Positions 1 to 8,633 of a DNA stretch of 64,000 bases are shown piece by piece. The notes beneath the pieces were generated by a model that saw only the letters and a program-made list of their open reading frames with translations, did no database searches and had not been told where the DNA came from. The translations under genes were made by a program, and so were the position numbers. Source of the DNA: a virus; IMG/VR virus record IMGVR_UViG_3300042567_000628, positions 1-64,000 of that record; one strand, 5' to 3'. Position 1 is the first letter of the stretch. Every line of letters begins with the position of its first letter.

Positions 1-1098
1 CAGGCACAAACACAAGAAGAAGTTCCACAAGAATTTGTAGAAGAATTTACAGAAAAATTCACAGTTAGAAACTTCAAAGAAGATATTAAAAATGTGTTCC
101 CGGTCTTGTATAGACTGATGAAAGAAAGCGACATAGGCTATGACGACATAGTCGCAATGACAACCACAGAACAAGAAACCGTAGAGGATGTTGAGCTCGA
201 TGAACACAACGAGTTCGATCGCTTTGAATCTTGGGTTATGGGGTTAGGCGAAGACTCAGCTATTGCTAGTCAAGATCCACAAGAACAACAGACAGCAAAA
301 CAAGAATTACAAGAGTTGGTTAGTCAGGCATTCCCAACAGGCGTTGATGGTTCAAATGCTATCGAAAGTCTAAAAGGCATCATTGAAGATCCACAATTAT
401 TTAAAGCTATCAAAGAACAAGCACAACAAGATCCAGACTCTGATGTTCGTGGTATGGTAAAAGATTGGCTAGAATCTAATGCTCCAGAAGCAATTGAAGG
501 GTTAGATTTTGGAGACTTTGAGGAACAGCCTGCAATGGATGCTGAAGAACAACCACAAGAAGCCAGTGATGGTCCTAACAAAAGCGATGTACCTGCATAT
601 CTACGCAAACAAAAAGGTGGAGATGATTGGAAGGTCAGCACTAAAGACGTAGAAGATGAAAAAACTAAATCTCCAACAAGTTCAGCAGGCTTAGCACGTA
701 GAAAACAAGAACTAGGAATGGGAGAAGCTGATAGCGAGCCTAGCAAAAAAGATGACGACAATTCTCCTCCTTGGGATACCGACGACGAAGAAAAGTCACA
801 ATTTAAAAAGCCCAATAATCCAAATCGTACAGGCCAAGACAGTGCTAGAGCATTAGCACAACGAGGCATGCAGTCTAAAATGAATGTACAAGAGTTAGCA
901 GAATTCATCAGTAGTTTTTATGATAGAAATTCAGGTACATTCCCTAAAGGTCCAGAAGGCGTTGTTATCATGGTAGGCAAAAAGTTTGGTGAACAGGCAG
1001 AAATGGTTGCTCGCAAAATGGTAGAAAGAATGGCTCCACAACAACAAGATCCACAAATTGCAGAATTAGCACGTATTAGAGAATTAGCAGGCTATTAA
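1..1098 (+). CDS. Unrecognised acidic Gln/Glu-rich protein, 5' end outside window
   Basis: The frame is open from the first base, so the gene is cut by the window edge; a GTG at 94 is the first internal start but the upstream codons read as similar protein. The visible 365 residues are rich in Gln, Glu and Asp, with a disordered Lys/Asp/Ser/Pro-rich middle. The C-terminal 90 residues look folded (motif FPKGPEGVVIMVGKKFGEQA) and end in ELARIRELAGY. I do not recognise the family. It is followed by a hairpin terminator, so it ends a transcription unit upstream of the gp32 region. Confidence 0.8.
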   Translation, partial: QAQTQEEVPQEFVEEFTEKFTVRNFKEDIKNVFPVLYRLMKESDIGYDDIVAMTTTEQETVEDVELDEHNEFDRFESWVMGLGEDSAIASQDPQEQQTAKQELQELVSQAFPTGVDGSNAIESLKGIIEDPQLFKAIKEQAQQDPDSDVRGMVKDWLESNAPEAIEGLDFGDFEEQPAMDAEEQPQEASDGPNKSDVPAYLRKQKGGDDWKVSTKDVEDEKTKSPTSSAGLARRKQELGMGEADSEPSKKDDDNSPPWDTDDEEKSQFKKPNNPNRTGQDSARALAQRGMQSKMNVQELAEFISSFYDRNSGTFPKGPEGVVIMVGKKFGEQAEMVARKMVERMAPQQQDPQIAELARIRELAGY

Positions 1099-1140
1099 GA
1101 TTGTTCGTAGCAGTTAGAGTCTAGTTAACTCTATTAGATT

Positions 1141-1164
1141 GGGCACTTAGGTGTCCTTTCTTTT
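1141..1164 (+). terminator. Rho-independent terminator
   Basis: GGGCAC and GTGTCC (1141-1156) form a 6-bp stem with one G-U pair, followed by a T-rich run. It lies 42 bases after the stop of the first gene. Confidence 0.6.
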
Positions 1165-1254
1165 GGCGAAATCAGTTGTCAACGTAATTGTCAACTAAGG
1201 CGTTATATATATGTAGGGGTAGAAATTCCTACTTAACCAAAAGGAAACTTTAAA

Positions 1255-1473
1255 ATGAAATCAGCAATCGCAATCCTCGCTACCGTGTTCGCAGTATCAG
1301 CATTTGCACAAGCACCTGCCAAGAAAGAAGAAGCCAAGCCAGCAGCACCGGCTGCAACAGCAAGTGCTCCAACACCAGCTAAGGCTGAAGTTAAGAAGGA
1401 AGAGAAAAAGCCTGCAAAAAGCGAACCTGCTAAGAAAGAGCCAGCTAAAGCAGACGCAAAAGCCGCTAAGTAA
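1255..1473 (+). CDS. Small secreted Ala/Lys/Pro-rich protein
   Basis: 72 residues. Residues 1-18 are a clean Sec signal peptide with a likely cut after AFA, before QAPAKK. The remainder is low-complexity Ala, Lys, Pro and Glu, so the mature product would be a positively charged disordered periplasmic peptide. An AAAGGAAA ribosome site precedes the ATG. Host betaproteobacteria make many similar 'FAQAPA' secreted proteins, so a host origin is plausible. Function unknown. Confidence 0.65.
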   Translation: MKSAIAILATVFAVSAFAQAPAKKEEAKPAAPAATASAPTPAKAEVKKEEKKPAKSEPAKKEPAKADAKAAK

Positions 1474-1474
1474 A

Positions 1475-1648
1475 CTTGACCTAGAAGATAGCGATCTCAT
1501 TGTTGATGATGAGATCACATTTGGTCGTAATCTAAAGGCTCGCAATTTTGGTCAGTTAGTAGAAGATGACTTATCAGACTATGTGAAGTTTAGATTATGG
1601 CTAGCTAGACAAAGAGCAATGGCAGCATATAGAGAAAAGTGGGCTTGA
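1475..1648 (+). CDS. Small conserved-looking ORF lacking a normal start codon
   Basis: Right after the stop of the secreted protein a second frame reads LIVDDEITFGRN and continues to LARQRAMAAYREKWA, with codon use and composition of a real protein. No in-frame ATG, GTG or TTG occurs between 1475 and the coherent segment; the only ATG in frame (1304) lies deep in the preceding gene. A rare ATT start at 1499, preceded by a purine-rich stretch, is possible. The TGA stop lies in the loop of the terminator that follows. It could also be a decayed 3' remnant. Start is undecided. Confidence 0.4.
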   Translation, partial: LDLEDSDLIVDDEITFGRNLKARNFGQLVEDDLSDYVKFRLWLARQRAMAAYREKWA

Positions 1649-1664
1649 CCCACTTTTTTCTTTT
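1635..1664 (+). terminator. Strong rho-independent terminator
   Basis: AAAAGTGGG and CCCACTTTT form a 9-bp stem around a 5-base loop, followed by a T-rich run. The loop contains the stop codon of the preceding small frame. Confidence 0.85.
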
Positions 1665-1697
1665 GGTAAAATAAATCAAAAAAATAGCAGATAATCA

Positions 1698-1726
1698 TTG
1701 ACCTTGCTAAATAAAAAGCGCATAAT
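1698..1726 (+). promoter_or_regulatory. Sigma70-type promoter for gp32
   Basis: TTGACC (1698-1703), 17 bases, CATAAT (1721-1726), about 58 bases before the gp32 ATG. A CTAAATA at 1707-1713 inside the spacer resembles the T4 late element, so the gene may be read both early and late, as T4 gene 32 is. Confidence 0.65.
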
Positions 1727-1783
1727 AATACATGTGCATAAGGCATATAAACATTTTAGGCATAACACAAGGAGGCATTTAAA

Positions 1784-2767
1784 ATGGCATCACTCGCAGA
1801 AATCCGTGCTAAACTTCAAGAAGCACAATCAAAGTCCACAGGACAATCCACAGGCGGTGGAGACAACGCAATTTACCCACATTGGAACATGCAAGAAGGC
1901 AAGGAAGCGGTCATCCGTTTGCTACCCGATGGCAACTCTGCCAATACATTTTTCTGGGTAGAACGTGCAATGATCAAATTGCCGTTCGCAGGTATCAAAG
2001 GTGAAACAGATAGTCGTCCAGTTCAAGTGCAAGTTCCTTGCGTTGAAATGTACAACGATGGTACAGTTTGCCCAATCCTTTCAGAAGTGCGTGGTTGGTT
2101 CAAAGATAAATCATTGGAAGAGATGGGTCGTAAGTATTGGAAAAAGCGTTCATACATTTTCCAAGGATTTGTGGTTGAAGATCCTATTAAGGAAGATAAG
2201 CAACCTGAGAATCCAATTCGTAGATTTATCATCGGTCCTCAAATCTATCAAATCATCCGTTCAGCATTGATGGATCCAGAGTTGGAAGAACTGCCAACTG
2301 ACTACCTCAAGGGCGTAGACTTCCGTATTGCCAAGACATCTAAAGGTGGCTTTGCTGACTACTCTACATCAAAATGGAGCCGTCGTGAACGTTCTTTAAC
2401 GGAAGTTGAAGCAGCAGCCATTGAAGCTCACGGCTTATTTAATTTAAGCGACTTCTTGCCCAAGAAGCCTACCGATGTTGAGCTCAAGGTCATGAAAGAA
2501 ATGTTTGAAGCGTCGGTAGACGGTGAAGCATATGACATGGATCGTTGGGGTCAATACTTCAAGCCAGCAGGTATGGGACAGGCCACGGGCGATCCTAATA
2601 AAGCTGCCGCACCACGTGCCGCAGTGACCGCTCCTGCAGCCGAAGACGCTCCTTTTGATGCTGATGAACCAGCTGTCAAAGCCAGTGCTCCGGCAGCTCA
2701 ACCAGCTAGCGATGGTGCTAGTCGTGCGCAAGACATTCTTGCCATGATTCGCAATCGTCAGAAGTAA
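1784..2767 (+). CDS. gp32: Single-stranded DNA-binding protein, gp32-like
   Basis: 327 residues, close to T4 gp32 (301). gp32 coats ssDNA cooperatively at the replication fork and during recombination. The N-terminal SLAEIRAKL segment, a central binding core, the conserved LSDFLPKK block (about 221-228) and an Ala-rich acidic C-terminal tail ending in DILAMIRNRQK match the gp32 plan. Only two cysteines (86 and 96) are in the expected core, so the full zinc cluster of T4 gp32 (one His, three Cys) is not evident. A strong AAGGAGG site precedes the ATG. It heads a block with uvsX, its functional partner. Confidence 0.85.
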   Translation: MASLAEIRAKLQEAQSKSTGQSTGGGDNAIYPHWNMQEGKEAVIRLLPDGNSANTFFWVERAMIKLPFAGIKGETDSRPVQVQVPCVEMYNDGTVCPILSEVRGWFKDKSLEEMGRKYWKKRSYIFQGFVVEDPIKEDKQPENPIRRFIIGPQIYQIIRSALMDPELEELPTDYLKGVDFRIAKTSKGGFADYSTSKWSRRERSLTEVEAAAIEAHGLFNLSDFLPKKPTDVELKVMKEMFEASVDGEAYDMDRWGQYFKPAGMGQATGDPNKAAAPRAAVTAPAAEDAPFDADEPAVKASAPAAQPASDGASRAQDILAMIRNRQK

Positions 2768-2778
2768 ATTGCTAGTCA

Positions 2779-2812
2779 AGAGTACGAGCGTGAGCTCGTA
2801 CTCTCTTTCATT
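2779..2812 (+). terminator. Terminator or attenuator after gp32
   Basis: AGAGTACGAGC and its complement form an 11-bp stem with a GTGA loop, then CTTTCATTT. The next gene starts 15 bases later, so it may partly uncouple gp32 from uvsX expression. Confidence 0.7.
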
Positions 2813-2826
2813 TCAGGAGAATAATA

Positions 2827-3039
2827 ATGGCAAAAATATTAAAAGTAAATGAGAACTTTTCTCTAAGTTATAATAGTCGCGAAGATCAATCTGGCGACAC
2901 TGTGGCGGATATTGATATTAGATTCGATAATCCTAAGGATGATTCTGTTATAATTAAAAGACTAAACACTTGGCTACAAGCAATTGGTCGAGAAGACATT
3001 GTTGTAAGCCCAAAGAAATTACCAAAGGGTGAACTATAA
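2827..3039 (+). CDS. Unrecognised small protein upstream of uvsX
   Basis: 70 residues, mixed charge, no membrane segment or motif I recognise. A CAGGAG site precedes the ATG, and its stop overlaps the uvsX start (TAATG), so it is translationally coupled to uvsX. Placement suggests a recombination or replication accessory, but this is only inference. Confidence 0.75.
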   Translation: MAKILKVNENFSLSYNSREDQSGDTVADIDIRFDNPKDDSVIIKRLNTWLQAIGREDIVVSPKKLPKGEL

Positions 3040-4118
3040 TGGCAAAAGCATTTGATATCAGTAAATTTAGAAAGTCAATTACCAAGTCTATCGACGGACT
3101 GAGTATTGGTTTTAATGACCCAACTGACTGGGTTAGCACAAACAACTACGCATTAAACTATTTGATCAGCGGATATTTCGATCGTGGTATTCCGTTAGGT
3201 AAGGTAACAGTATTTGCTGGTGAATCTGGTGCAGGTAAGAGTTTTATCTGTTCAGGTAACCTAGTCAAGAATGCACAAGCACAGGGCATTTATCCTATCT
3301 TGATTGATACAGAAAATGCACTTGACGAAAAGTGGCTACACGCTCTCGGTGTTGACACAAGTCCAGATAAGTTGTTGAAACTTAATATGGCCATGATCGA
3401 TGATGTGGCAAAGACCATTACAGAATTTATTGCAGAATACAAAACAATGGATGAAGCAGATCGACCTAAGATATTGTTCATCATAGATTCATTGGGCATG
3501 TTGTTGACTCCTACTGATGTTAATCAATTTCAAGCAGGTGATATGAAAGGTGACATGGGTCGCAAGCCTAAGGCGCTAACCGCACTTGTTCGTAACTGTG
3601 TCAATATGTTCGGTAGCTACAATATTGGCATGGTATGTACTAATCACACCTACGCCAGTCAAGACATGTTTGATCCAGATGACAAGATTTCGGGCGGTCA
3701 AGGTTTCATCTACGCCAGCTCTATCGTTGTTGCTATGCGTAAATTAAAATTAAAACTTGATGCAGATGGTAATAAGACTACAACTGTACAAGGTATTCGT
3801 GCAGCCTGTAAGATTATGAAAACTCGTTATGCAAAACCGTTTGAAAGTGTACAGGTTGAGATTCCTTATGAAACAGGTATGAGTCCATATAGTGGATTGG
3901 TCGATCTGTTCGAAGCAAAAGGCATGCTCAAGAAAGAAGGAAACAGTCTTGTATACACTACCAAAGATGGTGAGATTATCAAGCAGTTCCGCAAGGCCTG
4001 GGAACGCAACGAGAAAGACGGACTAGACATTGCAATGGCTGACATTTCAAAACACGGTGAAATTTCCACTTCTGAGATAACTACTACAGTTGAATCAGAC
4101 TTGGAGGTCACCGAATGA
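3039..4118 (+). CDS. uvsX: RecA-like recombinase UvsX
   Basis: 359 residues. UvsX is the T4-type RecA/RAD51 strand-exchange ATPase that loads on gp32-coated ssDNA. Walker A is GESGAGKS (61-68) and Walker B ILFIID (145-150). The IPLGKVTVFAGESGAGKS and CTNHTYASQDMFDP blocks are typical of T4-like UvsX proteins. The C-terminus is acidic. The gene overlaps its neighbours on both sides and lies beside gp32 and a UvsY-like gene, giving the full T4 strand-exchange set. Confidence 0.93.
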   Translation: MAKAFDISKFRKSITKSIDGLSIGFNDPTDWVSTNNYALNYLISGYFDRGIPLGKVTVFAGESGAGKSFICSGNLVKNAQAQGIYPILIDTENALDEKWLHALGVDTSPDKLLKLNMAMIDDVAKTITEFIAEYKTMDEADRPKILFIIDSLGMLLTPTDVNQFQAGDMKGDMGRKPKALTALVRNCVNMFGSYNIGMVCTNHTYASQDMFDPDDKISGGQGFIYASSIVVAMRKLKLKLDADGNKTTTVQGIRAACKIMKTRYAKPFESVQVEIPYETGMSPYSGLVDLFEAKGMLKKEGNSLVYTTKDGEIIKQFRKAWERNEKDGLDIAMADISKHGEISTSEITTTVESDLEVTE

Positions 4119-4354
4119 AAGACGACTTGATTGCAGATATCTGGACATTGGTCATTGAGCATATTCCAGAAAAGCATAGAAAAGATCTAGCTGCCGATTT
4201 TGTTAACACACTATTAGATTACGGTATTAAAGAATCAACACTTGAAAGCCTTCTTGGCGTCGATCCTTACCTAGACACTGCAATAGAATATTCAATCGAC
4301 GGTGAAGAAATTGTAGACGAGGAAGAAGAATACTACGACGAAGACGAGGAATAA
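4115..4354 (+). CDS. Unrecognised small acidic protein after uvsX
   Basis: 79 residues: a helical N-terminal half (DIWTLVIEHIPEKHRKDLAA), then a very acidic tail of Glu, Asp and Tyr. It overlaps the uvsX stop by ATGA, so it is coupled to uvsX. The acidic tail could mimic DNA or contact gp32/UvsX; no family assigned. Confidence 0.75.
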   Translation: MKDDLIADIWTLVIEHIPEKHRKDLAADFVNTLLDYGIKESTLESLLGVDPYLDTAIEYSIDGEEIVDEEEEYYDEDEE

Positions 4355-4810
4355 ATGAATTGGTATGACAGGGTTAGCAAAGATATAAGCAACATTCCCG
4401 ATGCTGTGGCCTATTATGAAGCTGAGTTAATCGAAGCAAAACAAGATGTCCGCATAGCGGGAAACATCGAGAAGGCAAGTTCGCAGATGCCCGGCATTGT
4501 GGAAGAACGCTTTAATCAACTTCAAGAAATTGAAGGTATCCTTGAGTACTTAAACATTGAACTTCGTAGACTTCGCAGTCAACACTTTCGCAAATATCTC
4601 GAAAACTACCAACGTCAACTAAGCTCTAGAGACTGTGAAAAGTTTGTAGAAGGTGAAGCTGACGTGGTAGATTTTGAAAAAATTATCAACGATTTTGCCC
4701 TACTTAGAAACAAGTGGTTGGGCATTATTAAAGCACTCGATCAGAAACAATGGCATCTCAGCAACATTGTTAAATTACGAGTGTCGGGATTAGAAGACGC
4801 ATCATTATGA
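4355..4810 (+). CDS. UvsY-like recombination mediator (tentative)
   Basis: 151 residues, nearly all helical and coiled-coil-like. T4 UvsY (137 residues) helps UvsX displace gp32. The C-terminal pattern here (YQRQ...VVDFEKIINDFALLRNKWLGIIKALDQKQWHLSNIVKLRV) resembles by eye the T4 UvsY ending, with YWGILLDF then a helix ending KHIQDMRAFE. Position directly after uvsX supports it. It starts immediately after the previous stop. Identity is an inference from pattern and context. Confidence 0.5.
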   Translation: MNWYDRVSKDISNIPDAVAYYEAELIEAKQDVRIAGNIEKASSQMPGIVEERFNQLQEIEGILEYLNIELRRLRSQHFRKYLENYQRQLSSRDCEKFVEGEADVVDFEKIINDFALLRNKWLGIIKALDQKQWHLSNIVKLRVSGLEDASL

Positions 4811-5772
4811 ACATCTTAGTAACTGGCGGCCAAGGACTTATCGGACACAATGTAGTAAGTAAATTAGAAACACAAGGACATAGTGTTGTAGTTGCCGATA
4901 CTCAAACTAATTATGGAATTATCCCACAGCCAGAACTCGTTTACCTATTATCTGAACGTTCTAAAAAAATAAAATCAAGCGAAGTTTATCTTATAGATAT
5001 ATGCGATCCAATTGGCATGAATCAGTTATTTTCAAAATATAATTTTGATATTGTAATTCATCTTGCTAGTTTTCCAAGACAAAAAGTAGTTAATGCTAAC
5101 CCAGCACTTGGCTCACGTACTATGAGTGAAGGACTGCTTAATCTATTAGAACTAAGTGTAAAGTATAATGTAAAGAGATTTGTTTACACGAGCTCTAGTA
5201 TGGTCTACGGTGATTTTACAGATTTTGTTAAAGAAGATGCAGTATGCCGTCCGCAAGGACAATACGGCATTATGAAACTTGCAGGTGAGTGGTTAATTAA
5301 AGACTACACACGTAAGTATGGAATAGAACATACAATATTTCGTCCAAGTGCAGTGTATGGCCCGCTTGATGTTGAAGACCGCGTTATTAGCAAATTTTTG
5401 TTAACTGCCATGCGAGGAGGCGTTCTCAAAGTAAACGGCGTTAATGAAACTCTAGACTTTACCTATGTGGACGATGCGGCCGACGGAATTGTAGCAGCTT
5501 CTCTTGCAAAAAATACTGCAAATAAAACTTACAACATAACCAAAAGTCATAGTAAGACACTGTTGTCTGCTGCTGAATTAGCAGTTAGCCTAGCAGGTAA
5601 AGGCACAGTCGAAGTCAAGGAAAAGGATGCGGATTTTCCTAGTCGCGGTGCATTAGACATTACCGCAGCACGTCGAGATTTTGGGTTTGATCCTAAAGTT
5701 GATATCGACGAAGGATTTGAAATATATTATCGCTGGATTAAAAATTCAGAATACTGGAAGAAAAATTTATGA
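4807..5772 (+). CDS. NAD-dependent epimerase/dehydratase (extended SDR)
   Basis: 321 residues. Rossmann motif GGQGLIG (7-13), conserved TSSSMVYG and catalytic Tyr153/Lys157 (YGIMK) place it in the UDP-glucose 4-epimerase/GDP-sugar epimerase family of extended SDRs. It acts on nucleotide sugars in the cytosol. It opens the sugar cassette, overlapping the previous gene by ATGA. With Gmd and the ColD-like enzyme encoded nearby it could supply the final epimerase/reductase step of a dideoxysugar pathway, but substrate cannot be read from sequence. Confidence 0.85.
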   Translation: MNILVTGGQGLIGHNVVSKLETQGHSVVVADTQTNYGIIPQPELVYLLSERSKKIKSSEVYLIDICDPIGMNQLFSKYNFDIVIHLASFPRQKVVNANPALGSRTMSEGLLNLLELSVKYNVKRFVYTSSSMVYGDFTDFVKEDAVCRPQGQYGIMKLAGEWLIKDYTRKYGIEHTIFRPSAVYGPLDVEDRVISKFLLTAMRGGVLKVNGVNETLDFTYVDDAADGIVAASLAKNTANKTYNITKSHSKTLLSAAELAVSLAGKGTVEVKEKDADFPSRGALDITAARRDFGFDPKVDIDEGFEIYYRWIKNSEYWKKNL

Positions 5773-6455
5773 TTCCAAAAATAATACATCATGTTTGGCC
5801 AGGTGATGATCCTTTTAGAGAAAAGTTTCATGCTTGGAGAGAAAGTTGGATGCGACTGCACCCAGACTGGACTTTTTATTTTTGGAGAACTTCTAATCTA
5901 CCTGAAAATATAAATTCTTTGGCAAAACAAATATTGTTAAATCCATCGTATGCAATCACTCCTAAATCCGATGTACTGAGATTTGAAGTATTACGAATAT
6001 ACGGAGGAATTTATGTCGACACTGATATGGAATGTCTACGTCCGTTTGACGAATTTTTAAATCTTGATATGTTCACTGGATTTGAAGATGATTATAGAAG
6101 AGTATGCCCAAGTTTAATAGGCTGTGTTTCGGATCACCATCTGTTAACTGAAATGTCTAACGTTAGTGTTTCTAGAGCAATAAAATATGGACCTGAAGTT
6201 TCTAACGAAAGACCTCATGTTATCACTAGCGTAAAACCTTTTACAAAAATAATGCAAAAATACTTTAATGACGAGGATTTTGCACAAAGAAAAGTTGAAG
6301 ACGAAAAAGTTAAAATATTTTCTAAAGATTATTTTTACCCTGTATATTTTAACGAAAAGCATCGCCTTACCGAAGAAGCTCCAAATTCTTATGCCAAGCA
6401 CCATTGGACAGGCAACGATCCCGATGGATGGACAAAAAATCCTAAGTTTCTGTAG
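5769..6455 (+). CDS. Glycosyltransferase, GT32/OCH1-like sugar-binding DXD type
   Basis: 228 residues. Opens with IPKIIHHVWPG and carries GGIYVDTDMEC, the DXD nucleotide-sugar/metal site of the Gly_transf_sug (GT32) family, plus the ending HHWTGNDPDGWTK. Starts with an ATGA overlap on the epimerase, so the two are co-translated. It meets the opposing gene at 6442 in a 14-base convergent overlap. Confidence 0.8.
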   Translation: MIPKIIHHVWPGDDPFREKFHAWRESWMRLHPDWTFYFWRTSNLPENINSLAKQILLNPSYAITPKSDVLRFEVLRIYGGIYVDTDMECLRPFDEFLNLDMFTGFEDDYRRVCPSLIGCVSDHHLLTEMSNVSVSRAIKYGPEVSNERPHVITSVKPFTKIMQKYFNDEDFAQRKVEDEKVKIFSKDYFYPVYFNEKHRLTEEAPNSYAKHHWTGNDPDGWTKNPKFL

Positions 6456-7221
6456 TCCAGTATGGAAATTTAAAAATTACATCGGATACTGGCTTAGGAT
6501 ATTTGTAATCCACATATTGTGTTTCGCATTTGTGATTAATAGCTAATTTAGTATCTTGTTTTTTAAGTGCATCGAGTACTTCGTTCGGATCTCGATACTG
6601 CGATTCTATACAACTTTCAACTTTACTTTTTATTCGATTGTCGTTGCCAATCCATGTCCAGTGCCAGCCTACTATATCGGGATGTCTAACACAATGACTT
6701 CTATTTTTTTTCTTGTATTGATCACCCTTGTATAATTCTTGAGGAGTGTTGAACATGCATTTTTTAGCAACAACTGGTCCACTCCATGTCCTGTATAATT
6801 TTTGATCAAATTTAAAGATGAACATATCTAACGTGCAATTTACTGGTTTATTTTCTTTTTCTAATAAATCTAAAATAGACTGTATCTTTTCAGGGTCTAA
6901 TATTTCATCTAGATCTGAGTGAATTACAGTATCGTTTGCATCACATAGGTCAATTCCAGATTGCAAAGATGCTCTACTAAAATTTTCGCATTTCCAATCT
7001 TTGTAATCGGCCGGAATATCTAAATTTATTAACTGTATTTTGTTATTGTATTTTTGTTGATATTCGTCTATTCTAGCAGCCAAGTGGTACGGTTTTTCTT
7101 TCCCGCTCCATGTCCGATTGCCTTCTAAAATAATCCACTTATCTACATAGTTGTTTGAAATGTCTAATCTGATATCTAACATTTCAAACTCGTCGTTAAA
7201 CATAAAAGTATCAATAATCAT
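6442..7221 (-). CDS. Glycosyltransferase family 17-like
   Basis: 259 residues. MIIDTFMFNDEFEMLDIRLD, LEGNRTWSGKEKP and HSDLDEILDP are hallmark blocks of GT17 (bisecting N-acetylglucosaminyltransferase-like proteins, also found in bacteria and phages). The DLDE motif is the probable metal/nucleotide-sugar site. Lies two bases after the methyltransferase gene upstream on this strand, so the two form an operon. Confidence 0.8.
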   Translation of the reverse strand: MIIDTFMFNDEFEMLDIRLDISNNYVDKWIILEGNRTWSGKEKPYHLAARIDEYQQKYNNKIQLINLDIPADYKDWKCENFSRASLQSGIDLCDANDTVIHSDLDEILDPEKIQSILDLLEKENKPVNCTLDMFIFKFDQKLYRTWSGPVVAKKCMFNTPQELYKGDQYKKKNRSHCVRHPDIVGWHWTWIGNDNRIKSKVESCIESQYRDPNEVLDALKKQDTKLAINHKCETQYVDYKYPKPVSDVIFKFPYWTTET

Positions 7222-7223
7222 TT

Positions 7224-7859
7224 TTAAAATTTATAAATTACTTGATGAGCATCATAAATGGGGAATTTATTTTTTTTCTCTAAATATTCTATGATAAGTC
7301 TTCCTTTGCCAGTCCGTCTTTTAGAATCTTCAAAGGTTGAATTATCGTCAATAGCAACAATAGCACCTGGCTTTAAAAATCTTTCTATTTCTAAAAACTC
7401 ATTGAGATGATGGGTGGCGCTACCCAAGTCGTTGTTCCATTTAACGTTCATACTATCTAGATAGAATAAATCAACCAAATTTAAATCTGGTTGATCCCTG
7501 AGCCACATAACACTGTCTGCACAATAAGATTGATGATATTTTTTATCTATGTATTGATTGGCTGATTCTACAGCTTCTAAATCAATATCAACCGACCTAA
7601 CAAATCCACCGTGAAATTTTACAAAATCTGCAAAAATAAAGCCACTGTTCCCATCCTTCCAATTATTTGGTTTTCTTGTTGATCCAGTTTCTATAATTAA
7701 GAAATTATTAGGTTTTATCGAAAGAAGTTCTTTAAAAACAATCTCAAATCCGTTGCCTCGGTGATACAATCCTGGCGTTAGTCCTCGTTTAGAAAAGCTA
7801 ACATTTACGTCTAAATGAGGTTTAAAAATATTTTGATAATGCGAGATCCATGTGTTCAT
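7224..7859 (-). CDS. Class I SAM-dependent methyltransferase
   Basis: 211 residues. IIETGSTR acts as the glycine motif I, VRSVDIDLEAVESAN as the acidic motif II, LVDLFYLDSMNV as motif IV, and PGAIVAIDDN as the following strand: the Methyltransf_24-like layout often found in polysaccharide loci. Likely modifies a sugar or glycan. The ATG is 6 bases downstream of a CTAAATA late element with no ribosome site, so a leaderless transcript is predicted. Confidence 0.7.
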   Translation of the reverse strand: MNTWISHYQNIFKPHLDVNVSFSKRGLTPGLYHRGNGFEIVFKELLSIKPNNFLIIETGSTRKPNNWKDGNSGFIFADFVKFHGGFVRSVDIDLEAVESANQYIDKKYHQSYCADSVMWLRDQPDLNLVDLFYLDSMNVKWNNDLGSATHHLNEFLEIERFLKPGAIVAIDDNSTFEDSKRRTGKGRLIIEYLEKKNKFPIYDAHQVIYKF

Positions 7860-7865
7860 ATAGAA

Positions 7866-7872
7866 TATTTAG
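7866..7872 (-). promoter_or_regulatory. T4-type late promoter (CTAAATA), leaderless
   Basis: CTAAATA on the minus strand, 6 bases before the ATG of the methyltransferase gene. Divergent to the matching element at 7889. Confidence 0.55.
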
Positions 7873-7888
7873 CATCATTAACTGCTCT

Positions 7889-7896
7889 GATAAATA
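7889..7896 (+). promoter_or_regulatory. T4-type late promoter (GATAAATA), leaderless
   Basis: GATAAATA followed by TTCGAT and then ATG at 7903. The element-to-ATG gap is the same as on the opposite strand. Confidence 0.6.
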
Positions 7897-7902
7897 TTCG
7901 AT

Positions 7903-8631
7903 ATGAATAAAACGATTTTAATTTCTTCTATCTTCAGAAATTCTGAAAAAAAGTTAAACCGATATCATGAGCAATTAAAAACTTTAGTTTTAGGATTTCC
8001 TGATATTAAATTCCTGCTCTCTATTTACGAAAACGATTCGTCAGACCATACTAAAGATATTTTACATTCTTTAGACTGGTCGTTTGTTTCTGAAAAATCT
8101 ATAATAACAGAAAATATAGGAACTGACTTTTACGGGTCAGTAGTTGACGAGCAACGGGTAAAAAATTTAGCAAGCGCAAGAAATAAAACACTCGATGTTG
8201 GAGATTTTTTAAATAAATCCAATTATGTTCTTTCAATAGAATCTGACATACAGTACGATTTAGAATGTGCTCAACGAATTATAAATTTTGAATCTGACTA
8301 CGGAATTGAAGCCGATATTGTATCAGCTGTTAGTTGCAAACCTAGTAAATATGACAGAAAACGGTTATATGACCTTTGGGGGACTCGAAGAACTCCAGAT
8401 GAAGAGTGGGGTAGTATTGATAACGGTACAGATTATAAAGAATATTATGCTACCTACAACTGTTTTTGTTTTTACAAATCAGAACCAATAAAAAAGGGAG
8501 CAAAATTTGGATGGTATAACAATCGATTAAAAAAGTTTGATTGTGATACAATGGTCATTTGTGAAAATTTTAGAGACATCGGCCATAACAAAATTTATAT
8601 AAATCACCTTGCCAATTGCTGGCATATTTAA
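7903..8631 (+). CDS. Glycosyltransferase, CAP59/GT69-like
   Basis: 242 residues. SIYENDSSDHTKDIL near the N-terminus, RVKNLASARNKTLD and then VLSIESDIQYD match the pattern of the CAP59 mannosyltransferase-like family (GT69): an acidic S-D motif followed by the ARN block and an ExD metal site. The ATG directly follows a late promoter element with no ribosome site. Confidence 0.6.
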   Translation: MNKTILISSIFRNSEKKLNRYHEQLKTLVLGFPDIKFLLSIYENDSSDHTKDILHSLDWSFVSEKSIITENIGTDFYGSVVDEQRVKNLASARNKTLDVGDFLNKSNYVLSIESDIQYDLECAQRIINFESDYGIEADIVSAVSCKPSKYDRKRLYDLWGTRRTPDEEWGSIDNGTDYKEYYATYNCFCFYKSEPIKKGAKFGWYNNRLKKFDCDTMVICENFRDIGHNKIYINHLANCWHI

Positions 8632-8633
8632 CT

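Noticed and set aside
324-908. 194-codon antisense frame in the first gene
   Set aside because: Ser/Cys-rich mirror of the acidic Gln/Glu-rich coding strand; no start signals.
1255-1648. Programmed frameshift joining the secreted protein to the following segment
   Set aside because: No slippery heptamer or stimulatory structure near the stop; the segment reads as a separate cytosolic protein.
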